Assembly (NCBI RefSeq): GCF_030996345.1
Contig: NZ_CP118747.1
Location: 866,001 to 930,000 of the forward strand
DNA: 64,000 nucleotides
Direction of reading: 5' to 3'
Source of the DNA: Acidithiobacillus sp. AMEEHan
Lineage (GTDB): Bacteria > Pseudomonadota > Gammaproteobacteria > Acidithiobacillales > Acidithiobacillaceae
Shown here: piece by piece, positions 17,374-26,486 of the stretch
How positions within the stretch are numbered: the stretch's first letter is position 1
Layout of the letters: every line of letters starts with the position of its first letter
The notes under the pieces: generated by a model
Seen by the model: the letters and a program-made list of their open reading frames with translations, nothing else
What the model was told of the DNA's origin: nothing
Databases searched by the model: none
Made by a program: the position numbers and the translations under genes

Positions 17374-18585
17374 TCATCTATTAATATACTCCGAATGTAT
17401 CGCATCCACTACACGATTATATCTTTCCGCGAACTGTCTAGGAGTAAAATATTTGGAGTAAGTGGACTCAATCCTCTTGGAGCGATGACTAACTGGCTGT
17501 GAGCCGCTGTGGAGAATGGCGTTAACATTACGCACCAGATCGGAGGTTGTTCCATCAAAGAGCCGTATCGCACCCTCTGTTAGCGCATAGACAGATTTAT
17601 TTCCTCCAGTGGCGGAAGCCACGATATTTACCCCAGAAGATAAGGCTTCTATCAAAACTAGATCATAATATGTCATGCGATTAGGTAAGATAAAAATATC
17701 TGAAACATCGAAAATATCTCCAGGGTTAGGATACCAACCTAATTCTATCCAGCGGGGATGTACAGGAGATGGGAATTCATCACTTGGGGCCCCGGCAACT
17801 ATAACTAAAACATTTTCATCTGAATTAATGAAATGCATCCCAGCTTCTATAAATATGTCATAACCTTTTACCGAATTATGTCTCCCAATGAATGAAATCA
17901 CACGGTAATTAGAGATCCCAGGTATTTTCTGATATAGCGGGTTGTTTGCTGCTGTTCTTCTAGCAGGCATAGCACCAGTCGCCACATAGCGAACGTCTTT
18001 GTTTTTCATCCAATCTGCAAAATCGGGGATTGTTTGTTTGTATGGCTCAAGCGCTTCTTCACTTGGAAAAATCCAAATATCTGCCTGTCTGAAAGCAAGT
18101 TCTTCGACTTTTCTAACTGCCAACTCAAATCTATCAATAAGGGCTTCGTCGAGGCCTCTATTGCGGTACTGATCAGCCATCTCTTTTCCATTTGACTCAG
18201 GACAGTGGCTACTTATCATTACGGGTATCCCAGAAATGTTACGCAATTTCATTGCCTGAATAACCTTTAGTGCTAATGGACTAGTATGCAGATGCACGGT
18301 CCTTGGATTTCGTCGCATAAGTCGTTCAAATTCACTGTCTGAAAGGTTGAAATTCTCTAAGTTTTCGAAATACCTGATATGCTTATGTAGCTCATTCTGG
18401 GCCGGTAACATCTTTGTGCCCTCCCCCTTGACCGCAATCTTGGAGATGCAATCAATCCAAGTTAGTGAGGACGCGCTAAGAGTAGCGTCATCTAGGCCTA
18501 TTCGAAGTTGCGCTAGATAACCGGTTGGCCCGCCACTCATGACGTCTATAAAATAATCCCAATATATTTTATTTATAGTTCTCAT
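17374..18585 (-). CDS. Glycosyltransferase family 4-like
   Basis: A 403-aa protein. The C-terminal half has the GT-B pattern: FIGRHNSVKGYDIFIEAG near residue 237, VIVAGAP, ELGWYPNP, then DIFILPNRMTYYDLVLIEAL with the Glu of the retaining-GT EX7E-type motif partly conserved, and VASATGGNKSVY. The acceptor and donor cannot be told. The gene is AT-rich, like glf and the next GT2 gene, so these probably arrived together. Confidence 0.75.
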   Translation of the reverse strand: MRTINKIYWDYFIDVMSGGPTGYLAQLRIGLDDATLSASSLTWIDCISKIAVKGEGTKMLPAQNELHKHIRYFENLENFNLSDSEFERLMRRNPRTVHLHTSPLALKVIQAMKLRNISGIPVMISSHCPESNGKEMADQYRNRGLDEALIDRFELAVRKVEELAFRQADIWIFPSEEALEPYKQTIPDFADWMKNKDVRYVATGAMPARRTAANNPLYQKIPGISNYRVISFIGRHNSVKGYDIFIEAGMHFINSDENVLVIVAGAPSDEFPSPVHPRWIELGWYPNPGDIFDVSDIFILPNRMTYYDLVLIEALSSGVNIVASATGGNKSVYALTEGAIRLFDGTTSDLVRNVNAILHSGSQPVSHRSKRIESTYSKYFTPRQFAERYNRVVDAIHSEYINR

Positions 18586-18674
18586 TTTGCAACCCCAAGA
18601 AGCTTGCTATTTCTCCAAAAAATCTTTTTGATAAGCAGATATGCTGAATTTAAATAATAAGGTCTTGATCTATG

Positions 18675-20159
18675 CTATGTTATCCTAAATGCTGACAAAT
18701 TATTCTCTCCTACTGAGCATCGCCACTCGACTTCAAAAAAACAAGACATTGTCATGCTAAGTACAACGTTGTGTGCCACCCCTCCGAAATAGACTGAGCG
18801 GACGCTTTCTGGATCTGGTGCACCACGTAAGCATCGTAACGAATCTGCGCTAACTTCTACAATAGAAATTCCTGGTGCATATTCTTGGCTCATTTCTAAA
18901 ACATTAGACTCGCCCTGATCAGCATCCGGTTGTCCTTCAGAATTGTCCGCATCTAATCGAGGATCACAAAGAAATGCGTGTCGTAGCCGGACTGATTCCT
19001 TTGAGTCAATGTATATGATGAAACGTAAGCGAGTTTCCAGCAGGTTGAACGGATAATGAAAGTCAATCATTATGTCGCGCCATGTTCCATCCATCTTTAT
19101 TGTTCTATAGCGGTCATTTTTTGTTGCTACCGGAACGAATGGCATCTCGTGTTTGAAAACAGTTTGGTGCGCAATTTGGTCCTCATCAAATTTCATTGAG
19201 GCGTACCCTGCAAGAACTGAAATGGCAAAATCATCCACCATCTTATCAGCCGCACTCCTCAATTCGCTGATTGAATAGTTGTTTAAAAAATGAGACGTTT
19301 TTTTTAAGAACGCACGAGCAAGTTGTTTATTCTTTTTGATGTCCGACAGTTTTTCGTTTCCAAGGCGAAGCAAAATCTTTGCCTTCAAACTGCGCAGCAT
19401 AGAGTTTGGCATATATCGGTCGAAACAGCTAAAGATCTCTTCTATGGTATCAAATAGTTGCATTGATCGATCAGTTGTATCAGCGGACAACAGCTGCCCT
19501 GGCCGTCGCCTTCGATGAATATATAGATACTCATCCAAGTAGAGGGCACTATTAGCAGCTATCCCACAGATATAGTGGAACAGATGATCCTCTGCTAACC
19601 TCATTTCAGGGAACTGTGCGTCTATAGCTTCAATGTCTGCGCGTCGGCGCAGGGTTAGCCACGCCGACGGATAAATATCTGTTAAATACTCCGGATGCTC
19701 ACGTAAATCGAGAACGCCGCGAAGCGCGATTTCTTCTACCAAATCTGAATGAAACGGGCGTTCAGGCGAAAGCATACAGCGTTTGTGATTATCATATCCT
19801 CTCAATCCGCAGAATACATAGTCTACATCATTGCTCTCCAGCGCATCTACAAGTCTTTCAACCATCGTTGGAGCGATCCAGTCATCACTGTCTACAAACA
19901 AGATGTATTGTCCGTGCGCATGCCGCAAACCCTCGTTCCTGCCACCCCCCAGCCCATTGTTATGAGACTGGTTTATCAAGGAGATTCTTGGATCAATTTC
20001 AGCGGCAAGACGAACAAGGGTAGCGCTATTATCCATTGACATACCGTTTACGCAGATAATCTCTAGATGTTTGTATGTCTGCTTAGTTATTGAGGAAAGA
20101 CACTCTTCTAAATATTCTTCAACTTCAAATACAGGCACAATAATAGAGACCAATTTCAT
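18675..20159 (-). CDS. Family 2 glycosyltransferase with long C-terminal extension
   Basis: A 494-aa protein from ATG 20159. The first ~240 residues are a GT-A fold: MKLVSIIVPVFEVEEYLEEC, NNGLGGGRNEGLRHAHG and the DXD-bearing YILFVDSDDW, typical of inverting GT2 enzymes. The remaining ~250 residues are of unknown fold and have no transmembrane helix. An alternative ATG lies 12 bases upstream; neither has a strong ribosome site. It probably adds one sugar of the repeat unit in the cytoplasm. Confidence 0.78.
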   Translation of the reverse strand: MKLVSIIVPVFEVEEYLEECLSSITKQTYKHLEIICVNGMSMDNSATLVRLAAEIDPRISLINQSHNNGLGGGRNEGLRHAHGQYILFVDSDDWIAPTMVERLVDALESNDVDYVFCGLRGYDNHKRCMLSPERPFHSDLVEEIALRGVLDLREHPEYLTDIYPSAWLTLRRRADIEAIDAQFPEMRLAEDHLFHYICGIAANSALYLDEYLYIHRRRRPGQLLSADTTDRSMQLFDTIEEIFSCFDRYMPNSMLRSLKAKILLRLGNEKLSDIKKNKQLARAFLKKTSHFLNNYSISELRSAADKMVDDFAISVLAGYASMKFDEDQIAHQTVFKHEMPFVPVATKNDRYRTIKMDGTWRDIMIDFHYPFNLLETRLRFIIYIDSKESVRLRHAFLCDPRLDADNSEGQPDADQGESNVLEMSQEYAPGISIVEVSADSLRCLRGAPDPESVRSVYFGGVAHNVVLSMTMSCFFEVEWRCSVGENNLSAFRIT

Positions 20160-20171
20160 ATGTAATCCCAT

Positions 20172-20609
20172 AATGTATTTATTAGATGACCGCTAGTCGC
20201 CGGAAGCGCGAAGCTAGGGCGAGTGGTCCCCGGCATGTCACATTGTGTGCAGTCCGCGCCGAAACCATCGCCCAATGCGAAGGTAAATGCGCATGCACTG
20301 CCGCGTGGTGGCCATCTAGCCGTTTGTGAACCGAGTGCTGATCCTCGCCCCAGCGAGGATGGGACGCCTGTGGCCCGGGCGTCCGGGGCCTGTTATCTAA
20401 CCGCAAGCGCAAGTCCGTTCGCGCACGGGCACGCAAAAAACCGTACTGAGCACAGCGGTTCTCCCCTTGAAGTGCGGCGTCAATGTCTTGGGTATCTTTG
20501 CCATTACCTCAGCTGGTAGCGAAAGCTAAATATCCTCTAACGGCATGTCCGTCATTATTTGCTTATCGGTAATCATGGTCAAGTGTAACCATGGGATTGA
20601 CGCGTCAAC
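20172..20609. other. Intergenic region between the GT2 gene and IS256 remnant
   Basis: About 440 bp where composition changes abruptly from AT-rich to GC-rich near 20210. No frame here resembles a known protein. It may hold debris of a further inserted element, since the adjoining IS256-type transposase is truncated near 20643, but I cannot name it. Confidence 0.35.
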
Positions 20610-20639
20610 CTACAGGGGCACGTGTGGTGCGCTATGTCC

Positions 20640-21736
20640 GGCGACGTACACGGTGGCAAAGGTCGATTCAATGGCATTGGTGGTGCGGATATGTCGCCAA
20701 TGCTCAGCTGGGTAATCATAAGAGGCCGGCAATTCCGCCCGATCCTTTTCCAGCTTGGCCACGGCTTTGGGGTACTTCGCCTGGTAGTTGCGCACAAAGG
20801 CCTCCAGAGCTCTCTCCGCGACCTTCCGGCTCTCGGCCATCCAGATTTCCTGCAGTGCCGCCTTCGCCTTATCCTGCTTGGATTTGGGTGGTTCGTTGAG
20901 GATATTAGCGGTCTTGTGCACCAAGCAACGCTGCTGACGGGTTTCGGGATACGCCTCCTCCAATGCAGCCCAGAAGCCCATGGCTCCCTCCCCAATCGCC
21001 AGTAATGGTGCAGCTTCCAGACCACGAGCCTGCAGGTCGTGCAGGATCTCCAGCTAGGGGGCTTTGGATTCGCGAAGGCCGTCGCTGACACTGACGAGCT
21101 CCTTCTTTCCCTCCGCAGTCACACCAATAATCACCAGCAGGCAGATACGCGGATCCTCTTCCCCACGCAGATTGGTATAGACACCGTCCACCCACCAGTA
21201 GGCATACCGCTTGCCCGCCAGGGAACGGCGCTGCCAAGTGGTGTGTTCTTCTGCCCACTGCGATTGAGGCGTCCCAATGCCGCAGGGGAAAGTCCCTTGG
21301 CTTCTTCGCCCAGAAGAATGGAAAGCACCTCCTCCATGTGACCGGAAGATACCCCATGCAGACACAACCAGGGAACCGTGGCTGCCACCGTTCGCGATTT
21401 GCGCACATATGGCGGCACCAGTGCCGAATTGAATTTAATCCCCGAACCCGAACGATCCCGAACCTTGGGGACGCTCACCGGCACAAGTCCCAAGGCAGTC
21501 ATGATCTCTCGCTCTGGCAAATAGCCATTACGAACGACCGCCTGACGACCATTGACCATCTGGACAGCAGAAAACTCTTCCACTGTCTCTATGGCCTGTT
21601 CGGTTAGAGAACGTGATGCTCGCCGCAGGACACCCTCGGTCCCCAAGCCCAGCTCTCCCATACCATTCTCAAAAACGATACTATCCTTCACGGCGCACTC
21701 CTCGTCGCTCATTGGTCCGCAAACCCTCTGTAGCAA
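20640..21736 (-). pseudogene. IS256-family transposase, truncated and interrupted
   Basis: The N-terminal piece (FENGMGELGLGTEGVLRRAS ... NGYLPEREIMTALGLVPVSV), a central piece with YWWVDGVYTNLR and VIIGVTAEGKKELV, and a C-terminal piece with TRQQRCLVHKTANIL and HIRTTNAIESTFATV are Mutator/IS256 landmarks. They are in different frames, with a frameshift near 21300 and an in-frame TAG at 21054-21056 between SKAP and LEILHDL. The product is cut after ESTFATV at about 20643. Not functional. Confidence 0.78.
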
Positions 21737-22090
21737 TAGTGCACCACTCTCCTGAAGTCAGCTGTGGACTGCCCGTACGCCGCTTTCGATCATAGCTCGA
21801 CTTCCCAACAATGGCGATCACTTCTCGACCTGTTGCCGAAAATTCGGCCACCCACTTCAGGAGACAGCGCTCAACCGCCTCAAGATCAAGAATCATGAAG
21901 ACTCGCCGAAAGGTGCCATGGGAAAGAGCGCCATGGTGCAATTCCAAGAATGTGGTACGTAGCCAATCCAGCTTTCCCTGCCCATACAGCGCGATATCTT
22001 CCCAGGTTTCGGCTCCAGCGATCACGGCGCAGACCACGATAACCAGCACAGCCAGGAGTCGATGTACCGTCTTCCTCGGTCGTCTGGGAC
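21730..22090 (-). pseudogene. ISAs1-type transposase fragment
   Basis: The fragment encodes VIVVCAVIAGAETWEDIALY and LKWVAEFSATGREVIAIVGK, the N-terminal and first catalytic regions of ISAs1-family transposases, where AIDGK is normal; here Asp is replaced by Val. The frame then runs into the IS256-type sequence after SGEWCTIATE, so the second element appears to have inserted into and truncated this one. Confidence 0.65.
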
Positions 22091-22185
22091 GTTTTCAGGA
22101 CGGAAATCTTCCCCACCAGTCTCAGGACAACATACCATCTCCTCACGATAAAACAGGAAGATGGCAATGTACGGCCCAAGGCTAA

Positions 22186-23133
22186 TCAGCTATTGGTTTT
22201 TTCATGCGTAAGCCCCCGTGCTCTTATATCGGCAGAAGGCCCCATCCGTCCACGCAGTCCGTCCTGCAGTCCACGCCACATCATCTTGATCACAAGAAGG
22301 CGATGCGGGTGGAAAATGGTCATGAACACGAATAGCTGAACCATACGAACAGCATCTGCACGCCTCCAGTCCTCCGGCGCATACGCCCGTCGACGAAGCC
22401 AGATACTATTACGAAAAGTGTAGTAATAACGGAAGGGTTTGTGTATCGGAACTTCACGCCATCTCCCCAGCCAAATGCGTCGTCGATACTCACCAAGGTC
22501 GTGCTCCATGACGGCCGTGCAGTCACCAAAAACCCGGTAGCCCTTTGATCGCGCACGTAACACCCACTCGGTGTCGACGTGATCGATAAAAAGCTCTTCA
22601 TTGAAACCACCAATCACAGCAAATGCATCAAGAGGCACGAGAGAGCCAGAAGTGATCAGAAAATCTACAGGTAAAGGCTGATTATCCGACCGGCAATCAA
22701 TCCGCCTTATATGCCAACTTGCGAACACTACATGGCGAGAAAGCTTCCCACTATGCCGGTCGAAAAATCGAGGGCCAATGGCCGCGACGTGTTCACCTTG
22801 ACTTATTATCCAGCGTAAACCGTGCTGTAGGTCTCCCACCATCGTGGGGGAGGGAATACTGTCTTGATCCATCAGCAAAGCGGTATCGTAACCGGCGCTT
22901 AGCGCTGTGTAGATTCCCAAGTTTAAAGCAGCACCAACACCGAGATTGCCGCTAAGAGTCATCAGGGAACACGACTGAAACAAACCGACAAGCGCCACCA
23001 ATCCTTCCACCTCAGATGATCCATTGTCTACTATCTGCACTCGATCAACCTGAGGCGAAACCGCCGAAAGCACTTCTCTCAGCCGGTTGAGATCAGGATT
23101 GAATGAAATAATGATTGCACAGATCAAGCGCAA
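22186..23133 (-). CDS. Family 2 glycosyltransferase, rhamnosyltransferase-like
   Basis: A 315-aa protein. MRLICAIIISFNPDLNRL, QIVDNGSSE, LGVGAALNLGI and the acidic ALLMDQDSIPSP are GT2 landmarks; FIDHVDTEWVLRARSKGYRV is common in dTDP-rhamnosyltransferases. The start overlaps the end of the long fusion gene upstream by 10 bases, so both are likely co-translated and act on the same glycan. Donor sugar is inferred only. Confidence 0.8.
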   Translation of the reverse strand: MRLICAIIISFNPDLNRLREVLSAVSPQVDRVQIVDNGSSEVEGLVALVGLFQSCSLMTLSGNLGVGAALNLGIYTALSAGYDTALLMDQDSIPSPTMVGDLQHGLRWIISQGEHVAAIGPRFFDRHSGKLSRHVVFASWHIRRIDCRSDNQPLPVDFLITSGSLVPLDAFAVIGGFNEELFIDHVDTEWVLRARSKGYRVFGDCTAVMEHDLGEYRRRIWLGRWREVPIHKPFRYYYTFRNSIWLRRRAYAPEDWRRADAVRMVQLFVFMTIFHPHRLLVIKMMWRGLQDGLRGRMGPSADIRARGLTHEKTNS

Positions 23134-26100
23134 ATCTCGGCTCCTGCCCGTGTGACGTGATCGAAACTGGACCTTTCCAGGCGGGCCAGGATTAGCTCCT
23201 CTATGCGCCGGGCCATCTCTTCTTCCGAGGGGAACCCGTCAATAAAGGCCAATCCAGCCTCGCGCCTGCGCAGGCGCTCAGCCTCGTCATTGAGCAGCAG
23301 CATAATATCTTGTGCCATGCATTCAGGGATCGGATTGGCCAGTAGAGCAATGTCGCTGCGTCCCCCATAATTCACAGCGTTATCGCCCCGGTCCAGATCA
23401 ACTACTGGCAAACCACAAGCCATCATTTCGTATGGAATAAGGCTTGGATTTGTTGTCGAGAACACTAACCCGACATCGCCATCGGCATACATCTGGGCTA
23501 TCTCCTCGAGCGTTGGCACGAGCCCGCGAATAGTCACGGGGAAGTCGAAGTGCTGTTTTCCCAAGTGGCGAGAGCCAAACATCACAATCTCTAAGTCAGG
23601 ACACATACGATGCACCTCGCGCAACGCCATGACGCCGAGCTCGAAGCATCGCCGCGGCATTTCCGGCTTAGCGAAATAGACAATATTGCGGTTAGCTTTA
23701 CGGCGCTGTCGCGGGTGATAGATCCCCCTGTCGACTGGGAATTGGAAGTGATCAGCCTCAGCGCCGAAATCGCGACGCAGCAAACGCTCGCACCACGGCC
23801 CAGATGTGATGTGGTACAAGCCTAGACGGTAGGTGTTCTCGGCCAACACATACTCCGTACCCATCTGCGCAAAATATGGCTCGAAGTCCTGGACGAAGTA
23901 CATTATCTCTTTGGCTTGACCGCGCGCAGCCAGCGCCGGCGCAACGGTTGACCAGTGGGTCGCGAACACGACATCCACCAAGCGTAGCCTGCCATCAAAT
24001 AGGTAAACTGGGCAGTCCAAATCATAAAAATGTTTCTTAATCAAATTCTTCAGCGTTTCCGGATCTTGCTCCGTGCCAGTGAAGTACAGCGAAATGCGGT
24101 GACCAAATCTCTGGAGGAAATAAGCGGCGCGCAGGATATTGCGATGGCCACCTCCGCCGATAATCAAGCCAGGGATTACCCAGGCGATGCGCAGACGCCC
24201 TGGCGGTAGAGGTGTTTCGTCCGAGGTTTCAGGGTCTGCCTTGGATAGCCCGTAGACGCGCACTGCCTCACGCGCCACGCCGGAGATACTGTAGCGCTCA
24301 AGCGCGGTGCGTTTCGCTTCCTTACCCACACGCATGCGCAACTCCGGTGAAACCACCAGCGCCTCCAGAATCCGACGCCATTGGGTCGCATCGTGAACGC
24401 AGTACCCGTCGACACCATCCGTGATTGCGCGCGTGAAGGTGTCGGTGGCGCTGGCCACGGTGGGCACGCCAACCAAACCCGCTTCGAAGAACTTGAGCTC
24501 GCTTTTTCCTTGGGTATACGCATTATCGAGCTCCAATGGGGCAATGTTTATATCGCACTCGGCGAGCAACTGGAGCATTCCTTGGGGTGGCTGAAACGGT
24601 GCGCGCTCGACCCGGTGCGCGAACCCATCCCAACGCGGACCTAGTTCGAGGTAGCCGACTACGCGCAGAACTACCTGCGGGTACTGTTCCATGATCTCGA
24701 GTATCGAACTTTCACATTCTGCAAAATCCCTTTGGTGGGTGAAGCTGCCGCTAAAGTAGCCAATTCGCACACACGCCGGATCGGGCAAACGCGTCGTCAA
24801 CTCCCGCGCAGTAGCGATCTGCTCGGCATTGATAGAGTTTGGAATCACCGCCGCCGGGCGCCCGATCTCTTCAACACGTGCCTTAAGATAAGCTGTCGGC
24901 ACAGTCACCAGATCGCACCGCTCGAGCAGTCGGCGATAGCGCAAGACACCGTCTACGTAGCAGCTTTTTTGTTTTTCTTCGAGAACGCGCACACCGTCGA
25001 TGGCATCGATAATGTCGGGCTCAAATACATAGTCGTCGATATCGAACACAATTTTGGTGTCCAGATTTTTTGCGTAATTAAGGAAGCGCACAATGCCGAC
25101 GCCTTTGTCAAATGGAGCGCGAAAGAGCACCACAACATCGGGCCTCACTCGTAGGTCAACCAGACGAGCTAGTTCTGAGTAGGGCAGATCGAGAACTCGG
25201 TATCCCAGTTCGCGCAATCCTTCAATCAAGTTGTAGACTCTGTAGCGCTTAGATTCACCCTCCCAGCAACCGATCATGAAAACGACATGAAAGTGCCGAT
25301 CAGCCAGATTTCTCTCCTCTACCTCTGGTAGAACCACTAGGTTCGATGGTAACGATGGTGCACCGCTGCCGATGCGCCGCAGAACTGCACGTAGTGTCGC
25401 GGCGGCACCGTGGCGTCGCCAGTACCCATGGACCTTATGCAATATCCTATATCCGTAACCAACAGAACCCAGAACATGGGTGAAAATCGTAGCCTTGGCA
25501 CGGCGGAGGTCTTCTTCGAGCCGGGCAATATTATCATTCGACACGCTAACCTGCTGTCTGATCTCGCGTTCGATCTGACGCAACTCCTCTAGGTCACGTT
25601 GCAGGCGGTCCTCAGCCTGGTGTAGCACTTCGACATCATGCTCAAGCAGTTTGACATAAGCATCGTCGCTAACCACTAGAACCGGCTCGGGAGTATCGGC
25701 TGGAATGACATGCCCCGACGAGGCGACCGCGATGAAATAATCGGCTTTCTCTGGATAGTAGGTATCGTGCAACGACTGAATATGCCCGATATGCTGCGGC
25801 ATCGCAGAGGCCACCATCGAAGTGAAATGGTTATTCTCGAAGTAAAGCTCTACGGAGCGAAATTCAGTAGAAAGCAGCGCACGAAATTCTTCGGCGCTGA
25901 ACTCGTGGGTGTGGAAGTGCGTACGTTTCCGCACGAGAGCGCGCGGGGTGGACATTAATAGCACACCATCGCCCTTCAGTGAGACACGGATTCGGCGCAC
26001 TACTTCGGCTTGCGCGTCGACGTGCTCAATGAGCTCAAAACAGGTGACAACGTCGAAACACTGCCCGAAGTCGAACTCTGTAGCTGAAGCGACAGCGAAC

Positions 26101-26366
26101 TCGACATTGGGATGCGCGTAATTTTCGCGGGCGTGGTTGATTGCATCAGCCGAGATGTCAAATGCTAGTACCGATTCGGCGCCATTGACTGCCAAGTGGT
26201 GCGCGCCGTAACCGACTCCGCAGCCGACATCGAGCACTCGTTTTCCCTTCACAAATGCGGAGGCAAAAATGTATCTGGCAATGTGTTCCTGAAACATCTT
26301 TTCAGAAAATTTAGGCTCACAATTTTTCGCCCCAGGAACGATCTTCTCACCAGAAAATTCAACCAT
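23124..26366 (-). CDS. Fusion of SAM methyltransferase and two glycosyltransferase domains
   Basis: A 1080-aa protein with three parts. Residues ~1-215 form a class I methyltransferase (RVLDVGCGVGYGAHHLA, CFELIEHVDAQ). Residues ~235-290 are a coiled coil (HQAEDRLQRDLEELRQIERE). Residues ~355-715 form a GT4-like domain (IVFDIDDYVFEP, VIPNSINAEQI, GKSELKFFEAGLVGVPTVAS). Residues ~730-1075 form a second GT of WsaF type (WVIPGLIIGGGGHRNILRAA, SLIPYEMMACGLPVVD). Such proteins build and may cap rhamnan or heptose chains. No stop or frameshift is visible. Confidence 0.82.
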   Translation of the reverse strand: MVEFSGEKIVPGAKNCEPKFSEKMFQEHIARYIFASAFVKGKRVLDVGCGVGYGAHHLAVNGAESVLAFDISADAINHARENYAHPNVEFAVASATEFDFGQCFDVVTCFELIEHVDAQAEVVRRIRVSLKGDGVLLMSTPRALVRKRTHFHTHEFSAEEFRALLSTEFRSVELYFENNHFTSMVASAMPQHIGHIQSLHDTYYPEKADYFIAVASSGHVIPADTPEPVLVVSDDAYVKLLEHDVEVLHQAEDRLQRDLEELRQIEREIRQQVSVSNDNIARLEEDLRRAKATIFTHVLGSVGYGYRILHKVHGYWRRHGAAATLRAVLRRIGSGAPSLPSNLVVLPEVEERNLADRHFHVVFMIGCWEGESKRYRVYNLIEGLRELGYRVLDLPYSELARLVDLRVRPDVVVLFRAPFDKGVGIVRFLNYAKNLDTKIVFDIDDYVFEPDIIDAIDGVRVLEEKQKSCYVDGVLRYRRLLERCDLVTVPTAYLKARVEEIGRPAAVIPNSINAEQIATARELTTRLPDPACVRIGYFSGSFTHQRDFAECESSILEIMEQYPQVVLRVVGYLELGPRWDGFAHRVERAPFQPPQGMLQLLAECDINIAPLELDNAYTQGKSELKFFEAGLVGVPTVASATDTFTRAITDGVDGYCVHDATQWRRILEALVVSPELRMRVGKEAKRTALERYSISGVAREAVRVYGLSKADPETSDETPLPPGRLRIAWVIPGLIIGGGGHRNILRAAYFLQRFGHRISLYFTGTEQDPETLKNLIKKHFYDLDCPVYLFDGRLRLVDVVFATHWSTVAPALAARGQAKEIMYFVQDFEPYFAQMGTEYVLAENTYRLGLYHITSGPWCERLLRRDFGAEADHFQFPVDRGIYHPRQRRKANRNIVYFAKPEMPRRCFELGVMALREVHRMCPDLEIVMFGSRHLGKQHFDFPVTIRGLVPTLEEIAQMYADGDVGLVFSTTNPSLIPYEMMACGLPVVDLDRGDNAVNYGGRSDIALLANPIPECMAQDIMLLLNDEAERLRRREAGLAFIDGFPSEEEMARRIEELILARLERSSFDHVTRAGAEICA

Positions 26367-26486
26367 ATATACTCCCTCAATAGTATCTAACTAACTGCTC
26401 CAGGCGTTTCTCAAATACCAAGTTTATCTCTCAACCATAGCAACATTAACAGCGTTTGCATGATGTGGTTCGACTGGGTATAACAG

